From Pseudomonas sp. Os17 (GTDB lineage: Bacteria; Pseudomonadota; Gammaproteobacteria; Pseudomonadales; Pseudomonadaceae), in the NCBI RefSeq assembly GCF_001547895.1, contig NZ_AP014627.1, positions 3,351,501-3,415,500 of the forward strand: a stretch of DNA of 64,000 nucleotides, read 5' to 3'. The translations under genes were made by a program, and so were the position numbers. The stretch's first letter is position 1. Each line of letters opens with the position of its first letter. The notes under the pieces were generated by a model that did not search any database, was not told the DNA's origin, and saw only the letters and a program-made list of their open reading frames with translations. This document shows positions 36,230-44,527 of this stretch, piece by piece.

Positions 36230-37687
36230 TTATTTGCAGTCCTGTTCGAACTCTTCGAGCATGTCAGCCCTGATCAGCGCTTCCGGATCTTCGGCATGAA
36301 CGGCATCGACCCTGCTTTGGACGCATGCATCAGTGTTATTGCTTGGCGCTGATGCCACTACATGAGCAGTGCTGGGCACTACCTGCGCAGGTTGAATGGC
36401 CTGACCAACCGCGGGGATGTCAACTATGGTCACGTGATCAATTGCGTAACCACCACCACCGGAACGGCTAGGTGTCTCGAAGTCTGGTATCTCATCTACT
36501 GGACTCCCCCAGCCCCAATTGCGATCTATCAAGGCCATCTTCCCTGGGTACTGACTGCGGCGATCAGTTGGCAGGTTGACCACCGTGCTGACGATCTGAC
36601 CAGCGTTCCAAACCAATACGGCTTCAAGATCACCATTTCGGTCGTAAATTCGCTCCTGGCCATGCTTTACGACGGCATCTTGATGAGCCTGACCTCCTCG
36701 AGCTACACCTTGATACCTGCCAACCTCTTTATCGCCGACCCATGTGTACGCAGTCGCACTGACCAGTCGCCCTTTATTCCATTGCAGCTCCCGAAGCAGG
36801 TGGCCTTCGTCGTCCCAATATTGCTCTGGGCCGTCATTGCTGAGGTCGCTGGCGATGTACTCATTTACGTCTTCCTTGATCGCCAAGCGGCTAACATGGT
36901 GGACGTGCTGACCACCGTAACTGTACTCATCTACGGTGCGGGCACGCAGTTTTCCATGCTCGAATTCGCTCAACTCCGTTACATTGCCGCGGGCGTCAAA
37001 ACGCTTCTGAGTGCCATGGAGATCGCCGCCCATGTAGTTCTCTTCACGGGAGACGTAGAAGCGGTTGCCATCGAGACCGAACGACTTCTGGGGGCCATTG
37101 TATTTACCGGCTAGGTAGGTTCGATGATCGGTACCACGATTGTCGAATCCTGTTTGCTTGCCGTTTTCCCACTCGAGGTCAGCGATGAGCTCATTTCCCT
37201 GGCCATCCCAGGCACGCTCCCTACCTTCCTTTCGACCGGAAACGTAGTGAACCTCTAAAATTCGCTCCCCGCTCTCAGGGTTGAACTGCTCCTGCAGTCC
37301 ATCTTGCTGACCCTGTTTCCAATTCCCTTCAGCAGTCTTCTTCCCGGTTTTAGCATCGAATTTTTCTTCTTCGCCGTCTCGTTTCCCGGCTTTAAAGTGA
37401 CCTACACCTAACAATTGACCAGAATTGTCTGAACAGCGCATCTCACCATCAGGCAGTCCCTTCTTGAAGTCGACCTCGCAGGAGCCCACGCTGAAAAGCC
37501 CCAGAACCGACATGGGGTAATTAACTACGCGCCCTGTAAAAGGATCATTCGCATGGATTTTGTAAAGCAGCCCTTGGATTTCTTGGGTCTGGCGTTTGTC
37601 GATTTCCTCTGTGAAGCAACCGGAAAGGCTGAGAGAGGCGACGGCGATCGCACTTAGTGCGAAATAGCGGCGAGCAATGATAGACAC
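36230..37687 (-). CDS. MORN/YwqK-type repeat lipoprotein
   Basis: 485-residue lipoprotein. The signal peptide ends in the lipobox LSGC (~21-24), anchoring it to a membrane. Repeats follow of the MORN variant seen in YwqK-type antitoxins: G..F..GK+DG.E..F / G+..W..GK..G (GHFKAGKRDGEEEKFD, GNWKQGQQDGLQEQFN, HYVSGRKEGRERAWD, and weaker copies to ~380). The C-terminal ~90 residues are Pro/Ala/Val-rich. The GTG start at 37687 is chosen because AAGGAG lies about six bases upstream and it yields a complete signal peptide; an upstream ATG at 37765 does not. MORN-like repeats are often binding scaffolds; role here unknown. No partner toxin is adjacent. Confidence 0.72.
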   Translation of the reverse strand: MSIIARRYFALSAIAVASLSLSGCFTEEIDKRQTQEIQGLLYKIHANDPFTGRVVNYPMSVLGLFSVGSCEVDFKKGLPDGEMRCSDNSGQLLGVGHFKAGKRDGEEEKFDAKTGKKTAEGNWKQGQQDGLQEQFNPESGERILEVHYVSGRKEGRERAWDGQGNELIADLEWENGKQTGFDNRGTDHRTYLAGKYNGPQKSFGLDGNRFYVSREENYMGGDLHGTQKRFDARGNVTELSEFEHGKLRARTVDEYSYGGQHVHHVSRLAIKEDVNEYIASDLSNDGPEQYWDDEGHLLRELQWNKGRLVSATAYTWVGDKEVGRYQGVARGGQAHQDAVVKHGQERIYDRNGDLEAVLVWNAGQIVSTVVNLPTDRRSQYPGKMALIDRNWGWGSPVDEIPDFETPSRSGGGGYAIDHVTIVDIPAVGQAIQPAQVVPSTAHVVASAPSNNTDACVQSRVDAVHAEDPEALIRADMLEEFEQDCK

Positions 37688-38003
37688 CAGAATCTCCTTA
37701 TCCCCGTACCGGCCCATGCCGATCTGAAAGGAATACATTGTAGGGAAGGCGCGAGATGATTCCAATGTGCCATCCCGCGTCGCTCAACGTTTTCCCGGCA
37801 AGGCAGGGTGATGCCGTTGCTAAAGAGGCTGGCGTTACGAAGCTGGCTCATGCTGGACGCTTGCGTATCGAGAAGGCTATCCGTCACTGCCGAGAAGCGT
37901 AGGGGCGGAGAGAAGCTTGAAGGGCTTGATCAGTCAAGCCCTTCGTTCCTCAACGGGCGACGAGCCTCGTTGATTAGGCTGATGTTCCAGGCTAGAAGGA
38001 ATA
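37688..38003. other. Intergenic region with a possible coding relic
   Basis: 316 bases. On the + strand a frame ending at the TAG near 37900 reads GDAVAKEAGVTKLAHAGRLR, which looks coding in composition but has no start or recognisable family. Otherwise I see nothing. Confidence 0.35.
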
Positions 38004-38372
38004 TCACAGACCTCCTGATTCCCCAGAGAACTCCGGATACGCATGATCGACACAGATGGCCATACCGAGCAGGGCGGGTTGAGAGCATCTTGCCCAGATG
38101 CATTCCTTATCGCATTCACCGCCATGAAACCTGACGAAAAAACCTCGCCGTAAGGGCAGGTCGTTGAAGGATGACCATTGCTCAGGCGCGGCTACTTTGA
38201 TAGCGAGATCGCTTCGGCCGTCGACATCGATTTGCCAACTGGTCTGGCACTGATCGCAACGGTAAAGGTGCACTAGAGAACGCTCTTCCAGGAATGTGAA
38301 GCCTCTACGAAAATCCTGTTCAGACTCGCCATAGCTGACGCAATCTTCTAGTTCTGGACAACGACACTGCAT
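38004..38372 (-). CDS. Cys-rich hypothetical protein, probably metal-binding
   Basis: 122-residue protein with CxC (MQCRCPELEDC), CDQC (YRCDQCQTSW) and later CDKEC, C and CVDH, consistent with two zinc sites. No signal peptide. The region LVHLYRCDQCQTSWQIDVDG resembles a small zinc-ribbon. No family recognised; isolated on the island. Confidence 0.5.
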   Translation of the reverse strand: MQCRCPELEDCVSYGESEQDFRRGFTFLEERSLVHLYRCDQCQTSWQIDVDGRSDLAIKVAAPEQWSSFNDLPLRRGFFVRFHGGECDKECIWARCSQPALLGMAICVDHAYPEFSGESGGL

Positions 38373-38454
38373 AGGTCATTACTCCTAAAGCATGCAATCC
38401 AGGGGCTGACGTATACAACCCGCTCAAGACCATGCTCACCAATAATGGGGGCGT

Positions 38455-38823
38455 TCACTCCAAGAACGCGAGTTCAGTTTGCATTGAGTTACGTTCCCTA
38501 CCGCTGCCAGCTCTCTTGAACTGTGGTCTTCTGCGGCAGAGCATTTCTGGAGTGATCAGAAAGCCTGGCAGACCATCATCTTGCTGCAGCTCCGCGATCT
38601 CGATCTTTAGCTTACTCAGCAGCTCTGACGGAGGTCTGTCGGTATCTTCGCTAAGGGTCAGCATGAGCAGGGTAAGGGGACTGAGATCTAGGCGCCGACT
38701 AATCTGATCGAGCTTGTCCAGTGTGCAGCCGTTCTTTTCGCCATCCGGAGGGTACAAGAGGCTCGATCGTGTCTTCTCAACCACAGGGAGGTTTGAATCC
38801 AACAAACCAATCTTTCTGACCAC
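38455..38823 (-). CDS. Hypothetical protein with Xre-like helix segment
   Basis: 122 residues. The stretch LDKLDQISRRLDLSPLTLLMLTLS resembles the last helices of a Cro/C1 helix-turn-helix domain that lacks its first helices, followed by a helical region (SELLSKLKIEIAELQQDDG) and a basic tail. It could be a truncated regulator. Ribosome site not obvious. Confidence 0.4.
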   Translation of the reverse strand: MVRKIGLLDSNLPVVEKTRSSLLYPPDGEKNGCTLDKLDQISRRLDLSPLTLLMLTLSEDTDRPPSELLSKLKIEIAELQQDDGLPGFLITPEMLCRRRPQFKRAGSGRERNSMQTELAFLE

Positions 38824-39131
38824 GGCAGACCAGGAGGAATGACCGTATCGGCATGTGCATAGGCGGCGAGTCTCTTCGAGACACCGTTACCCTTCGAGCA
38901 AGAAGCATCGGATTGAGCTGAGCCGCATTTGAAGCTTTTTAAGCATGTTACCTATCCCGACGGTTCATTTCATTAGGCCTGGGCGCCGTGCGCGATTGGA
39001 TGTTGAGCTAGATGACGGCGCGTCGATGGGGGAGGCGAAGTGGGATAGCTGGACTGCTTGATAGCATTTTGCTAGCGTGCTGTTCCTTCTTTTGCTCGGT
39101 AAATATTGAGCGCACTGCTGATGAGCAAATC
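38824..39131. other. Intergenic region, no gene seen
   Basis: 308 bases between divergent small genes. No convincing frame or repeat; presumed promoters only. Confidence 0.45.
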
Positions 39132-39374
39132 ATGCGAGCAATACTGAGGCACAGGACTGGGATTGGCACTTTTTACATTGCCCAGGCAGCAAACGGCACA
39201 TTTCACCCTGTCTTCGATCAGGTGAGTTTGGGCAGTTACCGACGAATCGCTCATGCCATTGATGACTTGGTAAATGACGCAACCGATTCCGTGCTTCATC
39301 CCGTCACATTTGAGCTGCTAGACACATCTTTGTTGGACCTTCCGGATGGTCCTGCTGTGTGGGAACGACTGTAG
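39132..39374 (+). CDS. Small hypothetical protein
   Basis: 80 residues beginning MRAILRHRTGIGTFYIAQAA, ending GPAVWERL. The pattern GTFYIAQAANGTFHPVFDQ suggests a small alpha/beta fold. The start is uncertain: an in-frame ATG at 39012 would add 40 residues containing a hydrophobic stretch (LLDSILLACCSFF). Family not recognised. Confidence 0.4.
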   Translation: MRAILRHRTGIGTFYIAQAANGTFHPVFDQVSLGSYRRIAHAIDDLVNDATDSVLHPVTFELLDTSLLDLPDGPAVWERL

Positions 39375-39500
39375 CGACAGAGCAGTCGAGCTCTGTTGAT
39401 ATTGGAAACTCAATGGCACGGTTTGGCTGCAAAACATTGGTCAGCGTCAAACCCTGCACGACCAATCATGCGTGATATTTCGTAAAAATCAGAGTGACAT

Positions 39501-39890
39501 ATGGCGAATATGAAAAAAGTGGCGTTGTACGCGGGGATCGTTGGCGCACTGGCATCAGTTGGGGCGTTGCTCTTGCCGACGAGTGCTTCCTCACAGAGTA
39601 CTACTGGCGCCAATAGTCCTGCGATCTCTGGCAACGGGAACAGCGTAAATTACGTTTCAGGATTTCCGGATCTGAAAACCATTCAGGCGCAGCGCCCAAA
39701 CATCAGTGACGAGCAATACGACGCGATCAAGACAGGAATGTCGTATCAACAGGTTTTGGACATTGTGAAGATTCCAGGGCGCGAGTCGTCCAGTAACGGC
39801 AATGTCCTCGTTTATACCTGGGGCAACGAGCTATACATCTACATGATGGTCACGCTGATTGATGGGAAGGTTCACTCAAAGCACCGCTGA
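39501..39890 (+). CDS. Secreted small protein with BamE/SmpA-like (DUF3862-type) domain
   Basis: 129 residues. A signal peptide or membrane anchor (MKKVALYAGIVGALASVGALL) is followed by a polar Ser/Asn-rich linker. The domain then reads ISDEQYDAIKTGMSYQQVLD, GRESSSNGNVLVYTWGN and VTLIDGKVHSK, the order seen in BamE/SmpA/DUF3862 folds. Probably periplasmic. ATG 39510 is an alternative start. No operon partner. Confidence 0.6.
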   Translation: MANMKKVALYAGIVGALASVGALLLPTSASSQSTTGANSPAISGNGNSVNYVSGFPDLKTIQAQRPNISDEQYDAIKTGMSYQQVLDIVKIPGRESSSNGNVLVYTWGNELYIYMMVTLIDGKVHSKHR

Positions 39891-40027
39891 CATAATCAAT
39901 GGTGCCGTCACTGCTGGGCATGTCACTTGCGGCAACGGTAGTACTTATCGCCCGTCTACCTGTGTGCAACTACAGTCAGTCGTGATTTATTTCATCGCTC
40001 TCCAGAGACCAATTCCAGTGAATCTGT

Positions 40028-40756
40028 TCAGCTCATTGAGCAGGGAGCATCAGAACGGCATCCCTTCGGTTGATTGAACGAGCAGCCATCTACCTGACGG
40101 AGTCCGACGGTAGTCGAGAGCAGGTCAATCGGGCTTTTTCCCGAGAATACAGATTTCGGTTTGGACAGCCAGCGCATAGCCTTTTCAGTGTTGCCCAAAA
40201 AAAACTCGGCTAACGCAATGGCGTGTGCCAGCCGGAACAGATGATCACTTTGACTGGCGGTTAGTCGCTCGCCACTGGCCTGCTTCATTTTGAGCGATTG
40301 GAGGGGAACGATCGCCTCCAAAGTACCAGGTGCAATGAGCCCTAGATGGCCCACTGCCGTCAGAGCGCTTACTTCAAATCCGGCATCGATAATTTCGTGA
40401 ATTTGCAGAGCAGTTGCATCGGTGGGGATCCCGAGCAATACATTCATGCGGCTTCGATAGCTCTCATCGGCTTGAGCGCGCAAGACGTCAGTGCCTTTGG
40501 GGTATTCAGGCTCAAGAGCACGGATCGGTGTCAGAGTGATCGTATCTCCGGCGATGTTGAGTGCCAAATCGTCCCCGATTCCCAGGCCCAATTCCTGCAA
40601 CAGAACCGCAGGTAACTCGACGATGACATCGCCGCTGCCATCATTGGTTGCCAGTGGTTGAACAAACCAGCGTCCGTCATTCTCCATGTCATCCACCCGA
40701 TAGGCCGTCAGCGAGAGAGGGTTCCATATGCTCGCGTGTGCAACGGCTTCTGTCAT
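40028..40756 (-). CDS. AbrB-like + DUF2384 (Xre/MbcA/ParS) antitoxin, orphan and probably frameshifted at the 3' end
   Basis: 242 residues in three parts. Residues ~35-80 resemble a SpoVT/AbrB swapped-hairpin (VIVELPAVLLQELGLGIGDD, LALNIAGDTITLTPI). The C-terminal region (SDHLFRLAHAIALAEFFLGN, then KAMRWLSKPKSVFSGKSPID, LLSTTVGLRQVD) is the DUF2384 toxin-binding domain of RES-Xre modules. A related copy (46677-46966) ends RQVEELLA-stop, whereas here the frame runs on as GCSFNQPKGC; a one-base frameshift at about 40090 is likely. No RES-domain toxin is adjacent, so this is an orphan or solitary anti-addiction gene (inference). Confidence 0.68.
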   Translation of the reverse strand: MTEAVAHASIWNPLSLTAYRVDDMENDGRWFVQPLATNDGSGDVIVELPAVLLQELGLGIGDDLALNIAGDTITLTPIRALEPEYPKGTDVLRAQADESYRSRMNVLLGIPTDATALQIHEIIDAGFEVSALTAVGHLGLIAPGTLEAIVPLQSLKMKQASGERLTASQSDHLFRLAHAIALAEFFLGNTEKAMRWLSKPKSVFSGKSPIDLLSTTVGLRQVDGCSFNQPKGCRSDAPCSMS

Positions 40757-40974
40757 GGAATAAACGAGTCACGGCATGGTGCCAAGCATTAAATTGCGAT
40801 AAGCGGTCCATTCACTTGTAGGCAGAAGCGGTGATTTGACCTGGCAATCGGGCCCCCTCATCGTAATAGGGGCACTGGGCGTGGCCAATTCAATTCCGAC
40901 ACAAGAAATCAGACATGTCAGCCCCCCACTCTTAGCTGAAAACTAAGTGACAAATACAATTACAGGAGCAAAGC
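40757..40974. other. Divergent promoter region
   Basis: 218 bases between the antitoxin and the GIY-YIG-like gene. It includes a short CTTAG...CTAAG inverted pair near 40933-40949 and an AT-rich stretch before the ribosome site AGGAG at ~40963. No gene seen. Confidence 0.4.
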
Positions 40975-42093
40975 GTGAATCACTTTAGCGAGGTTACCCG
41001 GCTGTTTTCGATGGAAGGGGCGACCCATCTCTACTCAAGCCCTCCCACTATGTTGACGCCGGCAGATATTTATCATGTGAAGGACAATCCAGCCCATAGG
41101 ACGGCGCTCGCCGGCTGTAATATTTACTTAATAGTCAGACGCCAACGCATTTATCTAAATCCTGAAATCCTGTCTCGAAATGGACGGGTGGTTTCGGGCG
41201 AGTTTTTGGTACTGCGTGAACACGGGATGACGCGAGTGCCCTTCACTTATGAGATTTGCCTTCCCACAATTGCGAGTGGTCTGGAAATTTTAGATATCAC
41301 CTTGGCGCCAAACGGATCGGCGATGGTCGTGAACACTTCAGAAGGAGGGCAAATGATCGCCGTAAACGTCATTGTTGCAGGTGCCCAGAGTGAATTGATG
41401 CCTGAGGACACAGACATGGAAGTACTCTATGTTGGCCAGAGCATTGGGCAAGCGAATTCACTTACGGCGCTGGATAGATTGCTGTCCCACACCAAGTTTC
41501 AGCAAATTCTTGCCGAAAACTCGACTCATTCTCCGGAGCGGGAGATATTGCTTTTGCTCTGTCGGTTCGAGCACGGGAGGACAATCATCAGTAATGGCGG
41601 CGACTTCAATGTGGAAGCTCAGGCCACTGATGCGCAAGATTCTGCCCATTTCGATCGTCTTAGAGAGGTCCGATTGAAGCGACATGAGGTGGTGTCCTTG
41701 GCGGAGGCGGCATTAATCAATTACTTCAAGCCGTACTACAACACCTTGTTGAAAAAAACGAATTTCGCTGCGAGCGAAAAGCTCAAAGTATTGAAACAAT
41801 TGATGAAGAAAGGCATCACCGGATTGGTTGTGGAAATTTGCTCGGCGAACTTGCGGTCTCGTTTGGGCACGCGAGATGCGATACCCATTGAATTGGAAGA
41901 TTGGTTTTCAGAAGAGGTGATCCAGGGGCAGAACATCGAGGAGCTGGAGATTAAGCAGCAATGGCAGGAGGAGTTGAAGGTTATCGGACATTCGCATTGG
42001 GCCAGATTTGCGCTGACCACTAACCACGAGCGCAACACCTTTCTGCACGGTACGAAGTTCATGGGGCAGACTGAAAAAGCATGGACTTGGTAA
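40975..42093 (+). CDS. Putative GIY-YIG-like nuclease-domain protein
   Basis: 372 residues, GTG start with AGGAG seven bases upstream. The N-terminal ~145 residues are an unrecognised beta-rich region. The C-terminal part shows a GIY-YIG-like order: LYVGQS at 151-156, an Arg (R168) in the following helix, then AEAALINYFKPYYN (241-256) with Glu244 where the family's metal-binding Glu precedes a P-x-N motif. The first GIY strand is not clear, so the assignment is tentative. It lies 502 bases upstream of gajA on the same strand and may be an accessory nuclease of that locus (inference). Confidence 0.55.
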   Translation: MNHFSEVTRLFSMEGATHLYSSPPTMLTPADIYHVKDNPAHRTALAGCNIYLIVRRQRIYLNPEILSRNGRVVSGEFLVLREHGMTRVPFTYEICLPTIASGLEILDITLAPNGSAMVVNTSEGGQMIAVNVIVAGAQSELMPEDTDMEVLYVGQSIGQANSLTALDRLLSHTKFQQILAENSTHSPEREILLLLCRFEHGRTIISNGGDFNVEAQATDAQDSAHFDRLREVRLKRHEVVSLAEAALINYFKPYYNTLLKKTNFAASEKLKVLKQLMKKGITGLVVEICSANLRSRLGTRDAIPIELEDWFSEEVIQGQNIEELEIKQQWQEELKVIGHSHWARFALTTNHERNTFLHGTKFMGQTEKAWTW

Positions 42094-42107
42094 GAACCGG
42101 TCGCAGC

Positions 42108-42320
42108 TCATGATGCGGTTGATGCACCGCCAGTGCGGGTGCGTTTGCTCGAGCCGGCCATTAAACCAGCGGGCTCACGTTCACTTTCTAACAAGGGTAA
42201 GCGATCAAGAAAGCGAGACGACGACCGATGGGAGCGTCCCTCCAAAATAAGTCTGGCCTCTACCTCGAATGCTTCTTTCATTTGCCACTTGACGGCCTTG
42301 GCTTTGCGTCTGCCTTTCAT
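42108..42320 (-). CDS. Small basic hypothetical protein
   Basis: 70 residues (MKGRRKAKAVKWQMKEAFEV onward), Lys/Arg-rich at both ends. A good GAGG site lies six bases upstream of the start, which is the main support. Convergent with the GIY-YIG-like gene. It could be a chance frame. Confidence 0.35.
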   Translation of the reverse strand: MKGRRKAKAVKWQMKEAFEVEARLILEGRSHRSSSRFLDRLPLLESEREPAGLMAGSSKRTRTGGASTAS

Positions 42321-42595
42321 GAACAACCTCACAGTTGATTGACTTGAGAGGAGGGGCTGAATCGATTCGAAACGCAGCTACCTACGAGCAGCAAGTCGAA
42401 TCAATACGCCTAGACGAAAACTCGGCTACCAATGCACGCAGCGTTTCGTTTGGACTAGGCACGCATCATTGCAGAGTGCTTTGTGAGAGGAGAACCTCAA
42501 TAGTGGTGCTGCTCGGATCAACACCGATTAACTCGCCTTGCGAGATTTGCAGGTGACGAGCCAAAAAAACATGTGGAAAGGATGACCCATACGCC

Positions 42596-44527
42596 ATGAA
42601 GCTTCAGTCACTTCGCCTATCGAACTTTCAGTCCTTCGGGTTAACTCCAACCGAGTTAACGTTCGAAAACATCACGTACCTGATCGGCCCCAATGGTTCG
42701 GGTAAGACCGCGGCCCTTCAGGCCTTATGCAGGCTCTTTGCTTTTGACCCCTCAATGAGAAGGATTCAGCGATCCGATTTTCACGTGTCGCATACCGAGC
42801 TGGAGGTACCTGCTGAGCGGGTGCTGTGGATTGAGGCGGACTTCATTTTCCCCGAGCTTGCCACGGATGACGACAGCACCACTGTCGCTCCTCACTTCGG
42901 CCACATGCGTCTGGATGAGCCGAACGGTATCCCCCGCGTCCGCTATCGACTCCGCGCGACCATGGGCATCGATGGCGATATTGATGAAAGCCTGGTGTAC
43001 GTACTCGATGTGGATGCAGATGGAGCACCGCTCAACACTGCCCAAGTCGCTCGCTCGGAGCGCAATCACATTCACGTGCACTATCTGCCAGCGAGGCGCG
43101 ATCCTGCTGACCACATTGCTTACAGTGCCAATGCGCTGCTTGGGCGGATTGTGCGATCGGTACAATGGGACAAGGAGCGTGTCGCGATTCGGGAATTGAC
43201 TACCCAGATCAGTGAAAGCCTTTCCGCCAATCCATGCATCGACGCCTTCAGCACCAGCTTGGCCTCCGCATGGGGTGCCCTGCATAAAGGCAGTTTTTTT
43301 ACCGATCCCAGAATCACCTTCATCGCATCTGAAATCGAGTCTCTACTACGTCATCTTTCCGTATCGTTCACTCCAGGGCACGAAGACAATTTTGTAGATT
43401 TCGCACGATTGAGTGATGGGCAGAAGTCGATGCTCTACCTGTCTCTCGTCTTGTCCTCTCAGGCTATCGGTAGAGCCGTGATGTCCGGAGAGAACAAATC
43501 CTTCGATCTGGATCGACTGCGGCCGCCTGTGTTTACCCTCATCGCGGTGGAGGAGCCTGAAAACAGCTTGTCTCCTCACTACCTGGGCCGCATCGTCAAT
43601 GCGCTAGATGCGATGGCCGCGCACCCCGACGCTCAAGCGTTGATAGCAACCCATGCTCCTTCGATGCTGCGACGGGTGGAGCCCGAGCACATTCGTTATT
43701 TGCGACTGACGCAGGATCGGCAAACACGAATCGCACAGATCGTTTTGCCGGCTGAAGCGGACATCGCTCATAAATATGTGCGCGAAGCGGTCCAGGCATT
43801 CCCCGAGGTTTATTTTTCTCGGCTGGTGGTGCTCGGCGAAGGAGACAGCGAGGAGATTGTTTTGCCGAGGCTGTTGCGGGCCAAGGGTATACCCGTCGAC
43901 GAATCGGCGATCACCATCGCTCCTCTGGGTGGAAGGCATGTGAATCATTTTTGGCGCCTTCTGGCCGGCCTTCGGATTCCCTATGTGACCCTGCTTGATT
44001 TGGATGTGGCCCGCTACGCGGCTGGCTGGGGACGGATCAAGTACGTCAATGATCAGCTCGAGCAACATGAGCCGGAGAAGGCACTCACTACAACGGTCAC
44101 CACCCCCAAATGGAATGAGGACACGCTGTTAGTCAGAAGGGATCATTTTTTTTGGCTGGATGGCGTTAATCGCAATCTATTCGAAGTACTGCAGGAGCGG
44201 GGCGTGTTTTTCGCTTACCCCATGGATCTGGATTTCGCGATGTTATTGTCTTATCCAGACGCGTATGGCGTGGTTAAAACGGCTCCTACAATCGACATCG
44301 TCAAGGCTGTACTCGGGAAAAGCCATCACAACGCGTCCCAGTACACTCCAGATGAGCTTTTGCTGTTCGATACCTACCATCAGAGCTTTAAGCTGGGCAG
44401 TAAGCCGGCATCGCACCTGGAGGCACTGGCGACCTTGACCGATCAACAATTGCTGGATGCCATGCCGAAGTCATTGAGTGATTTATCGGACGCGCTCATT
44501 GCCATGCTGCAGGAGCTTCCAGAATGA
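42596..44527 (+). CDS. gajA: Gabija GajA-like OLD-family ATPase-Toprim endonuclease
   Basis: 643 residues. An ABC-type ATPase comes first: Walker A GPNGSGKT at 31-38, signature LSDGQKSML (~276), Walker B LIAVEEPENSL and the H-loop ATHAPSML. A Toprim nuclease domain follows from ~415 (VVLGEGDSEEIVLPRLL, PLGGRHVNHFW, VTLLDLDVAR). This is the class 2 OLD layout. The next gene, overlapping by four bases, is a UvrD-like helicase, and that pairing defines Gabija. GajA cuts DNA when nucleotide pools fall during phage infection (family knowledge). Length is within the family range and motifs look intact. Confidence 0.85.
   Translation: MKLQSLRLSNFQSFGLTPTELTFENITYLIGPNGSGKTAALQALCRLFAFDPSMRRIQRSDFHVSHTELEVPAERVLWIEADFIFPELATDDDSTTVAPHFGHMRLDEPNGIPRVRYRLRATMGIDGDIDESLVYVLDVDADGAPLNTAQVARSERNHIHVHYLPARRDPADHIAYSANALLGRIVRSVQWDKERVAIRELTTQISESLSANPCIDAFSTSLASAWGALHKGSFFTDPRITFIASEIESLLRHLSVSFTPGHEDNFVDFARLSDGQKSMLYLSLVLSSQAIGRAVMSGENKSFDLDRLRPPVFTLIAVEEPENSLSPHYLGRIVNALDAMAAHPDAQALIATHAPSMLRRVEPEHIRYLRLTQDRQTRIAQIVLPAEADIAHKYVREAVQAFPEVYFSRLVVLGEGDSEEIVLPRLLRAKGIPVDESAITIAPLGGRHVNHFWRLLAGLRIPYVTLLDLDVARYAAGWGRIKYVNDQLEQHEPEKALTTTVTTPKWNEDTLLVRRDHFFWLDGVNRNLFEVLQERGVFFAYPMDLDFAMLLSYPDAYGVVKTAPTIDIVKAVLGKSHHNASQYTPDELLLFDTYHQSFKLGSKPASHLEALATLTDQQLLDAMPKSLSDLSDALIAMLQELPE

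Noticed and set aside
36362-37114. 250-codon plus-strand frame within the MORN lipoprotein region
   Set aside because: The minus strand shows a signal peptide, lipobox, ribosome site and MORN-like repeats; the plus frame has no recognisable feature.
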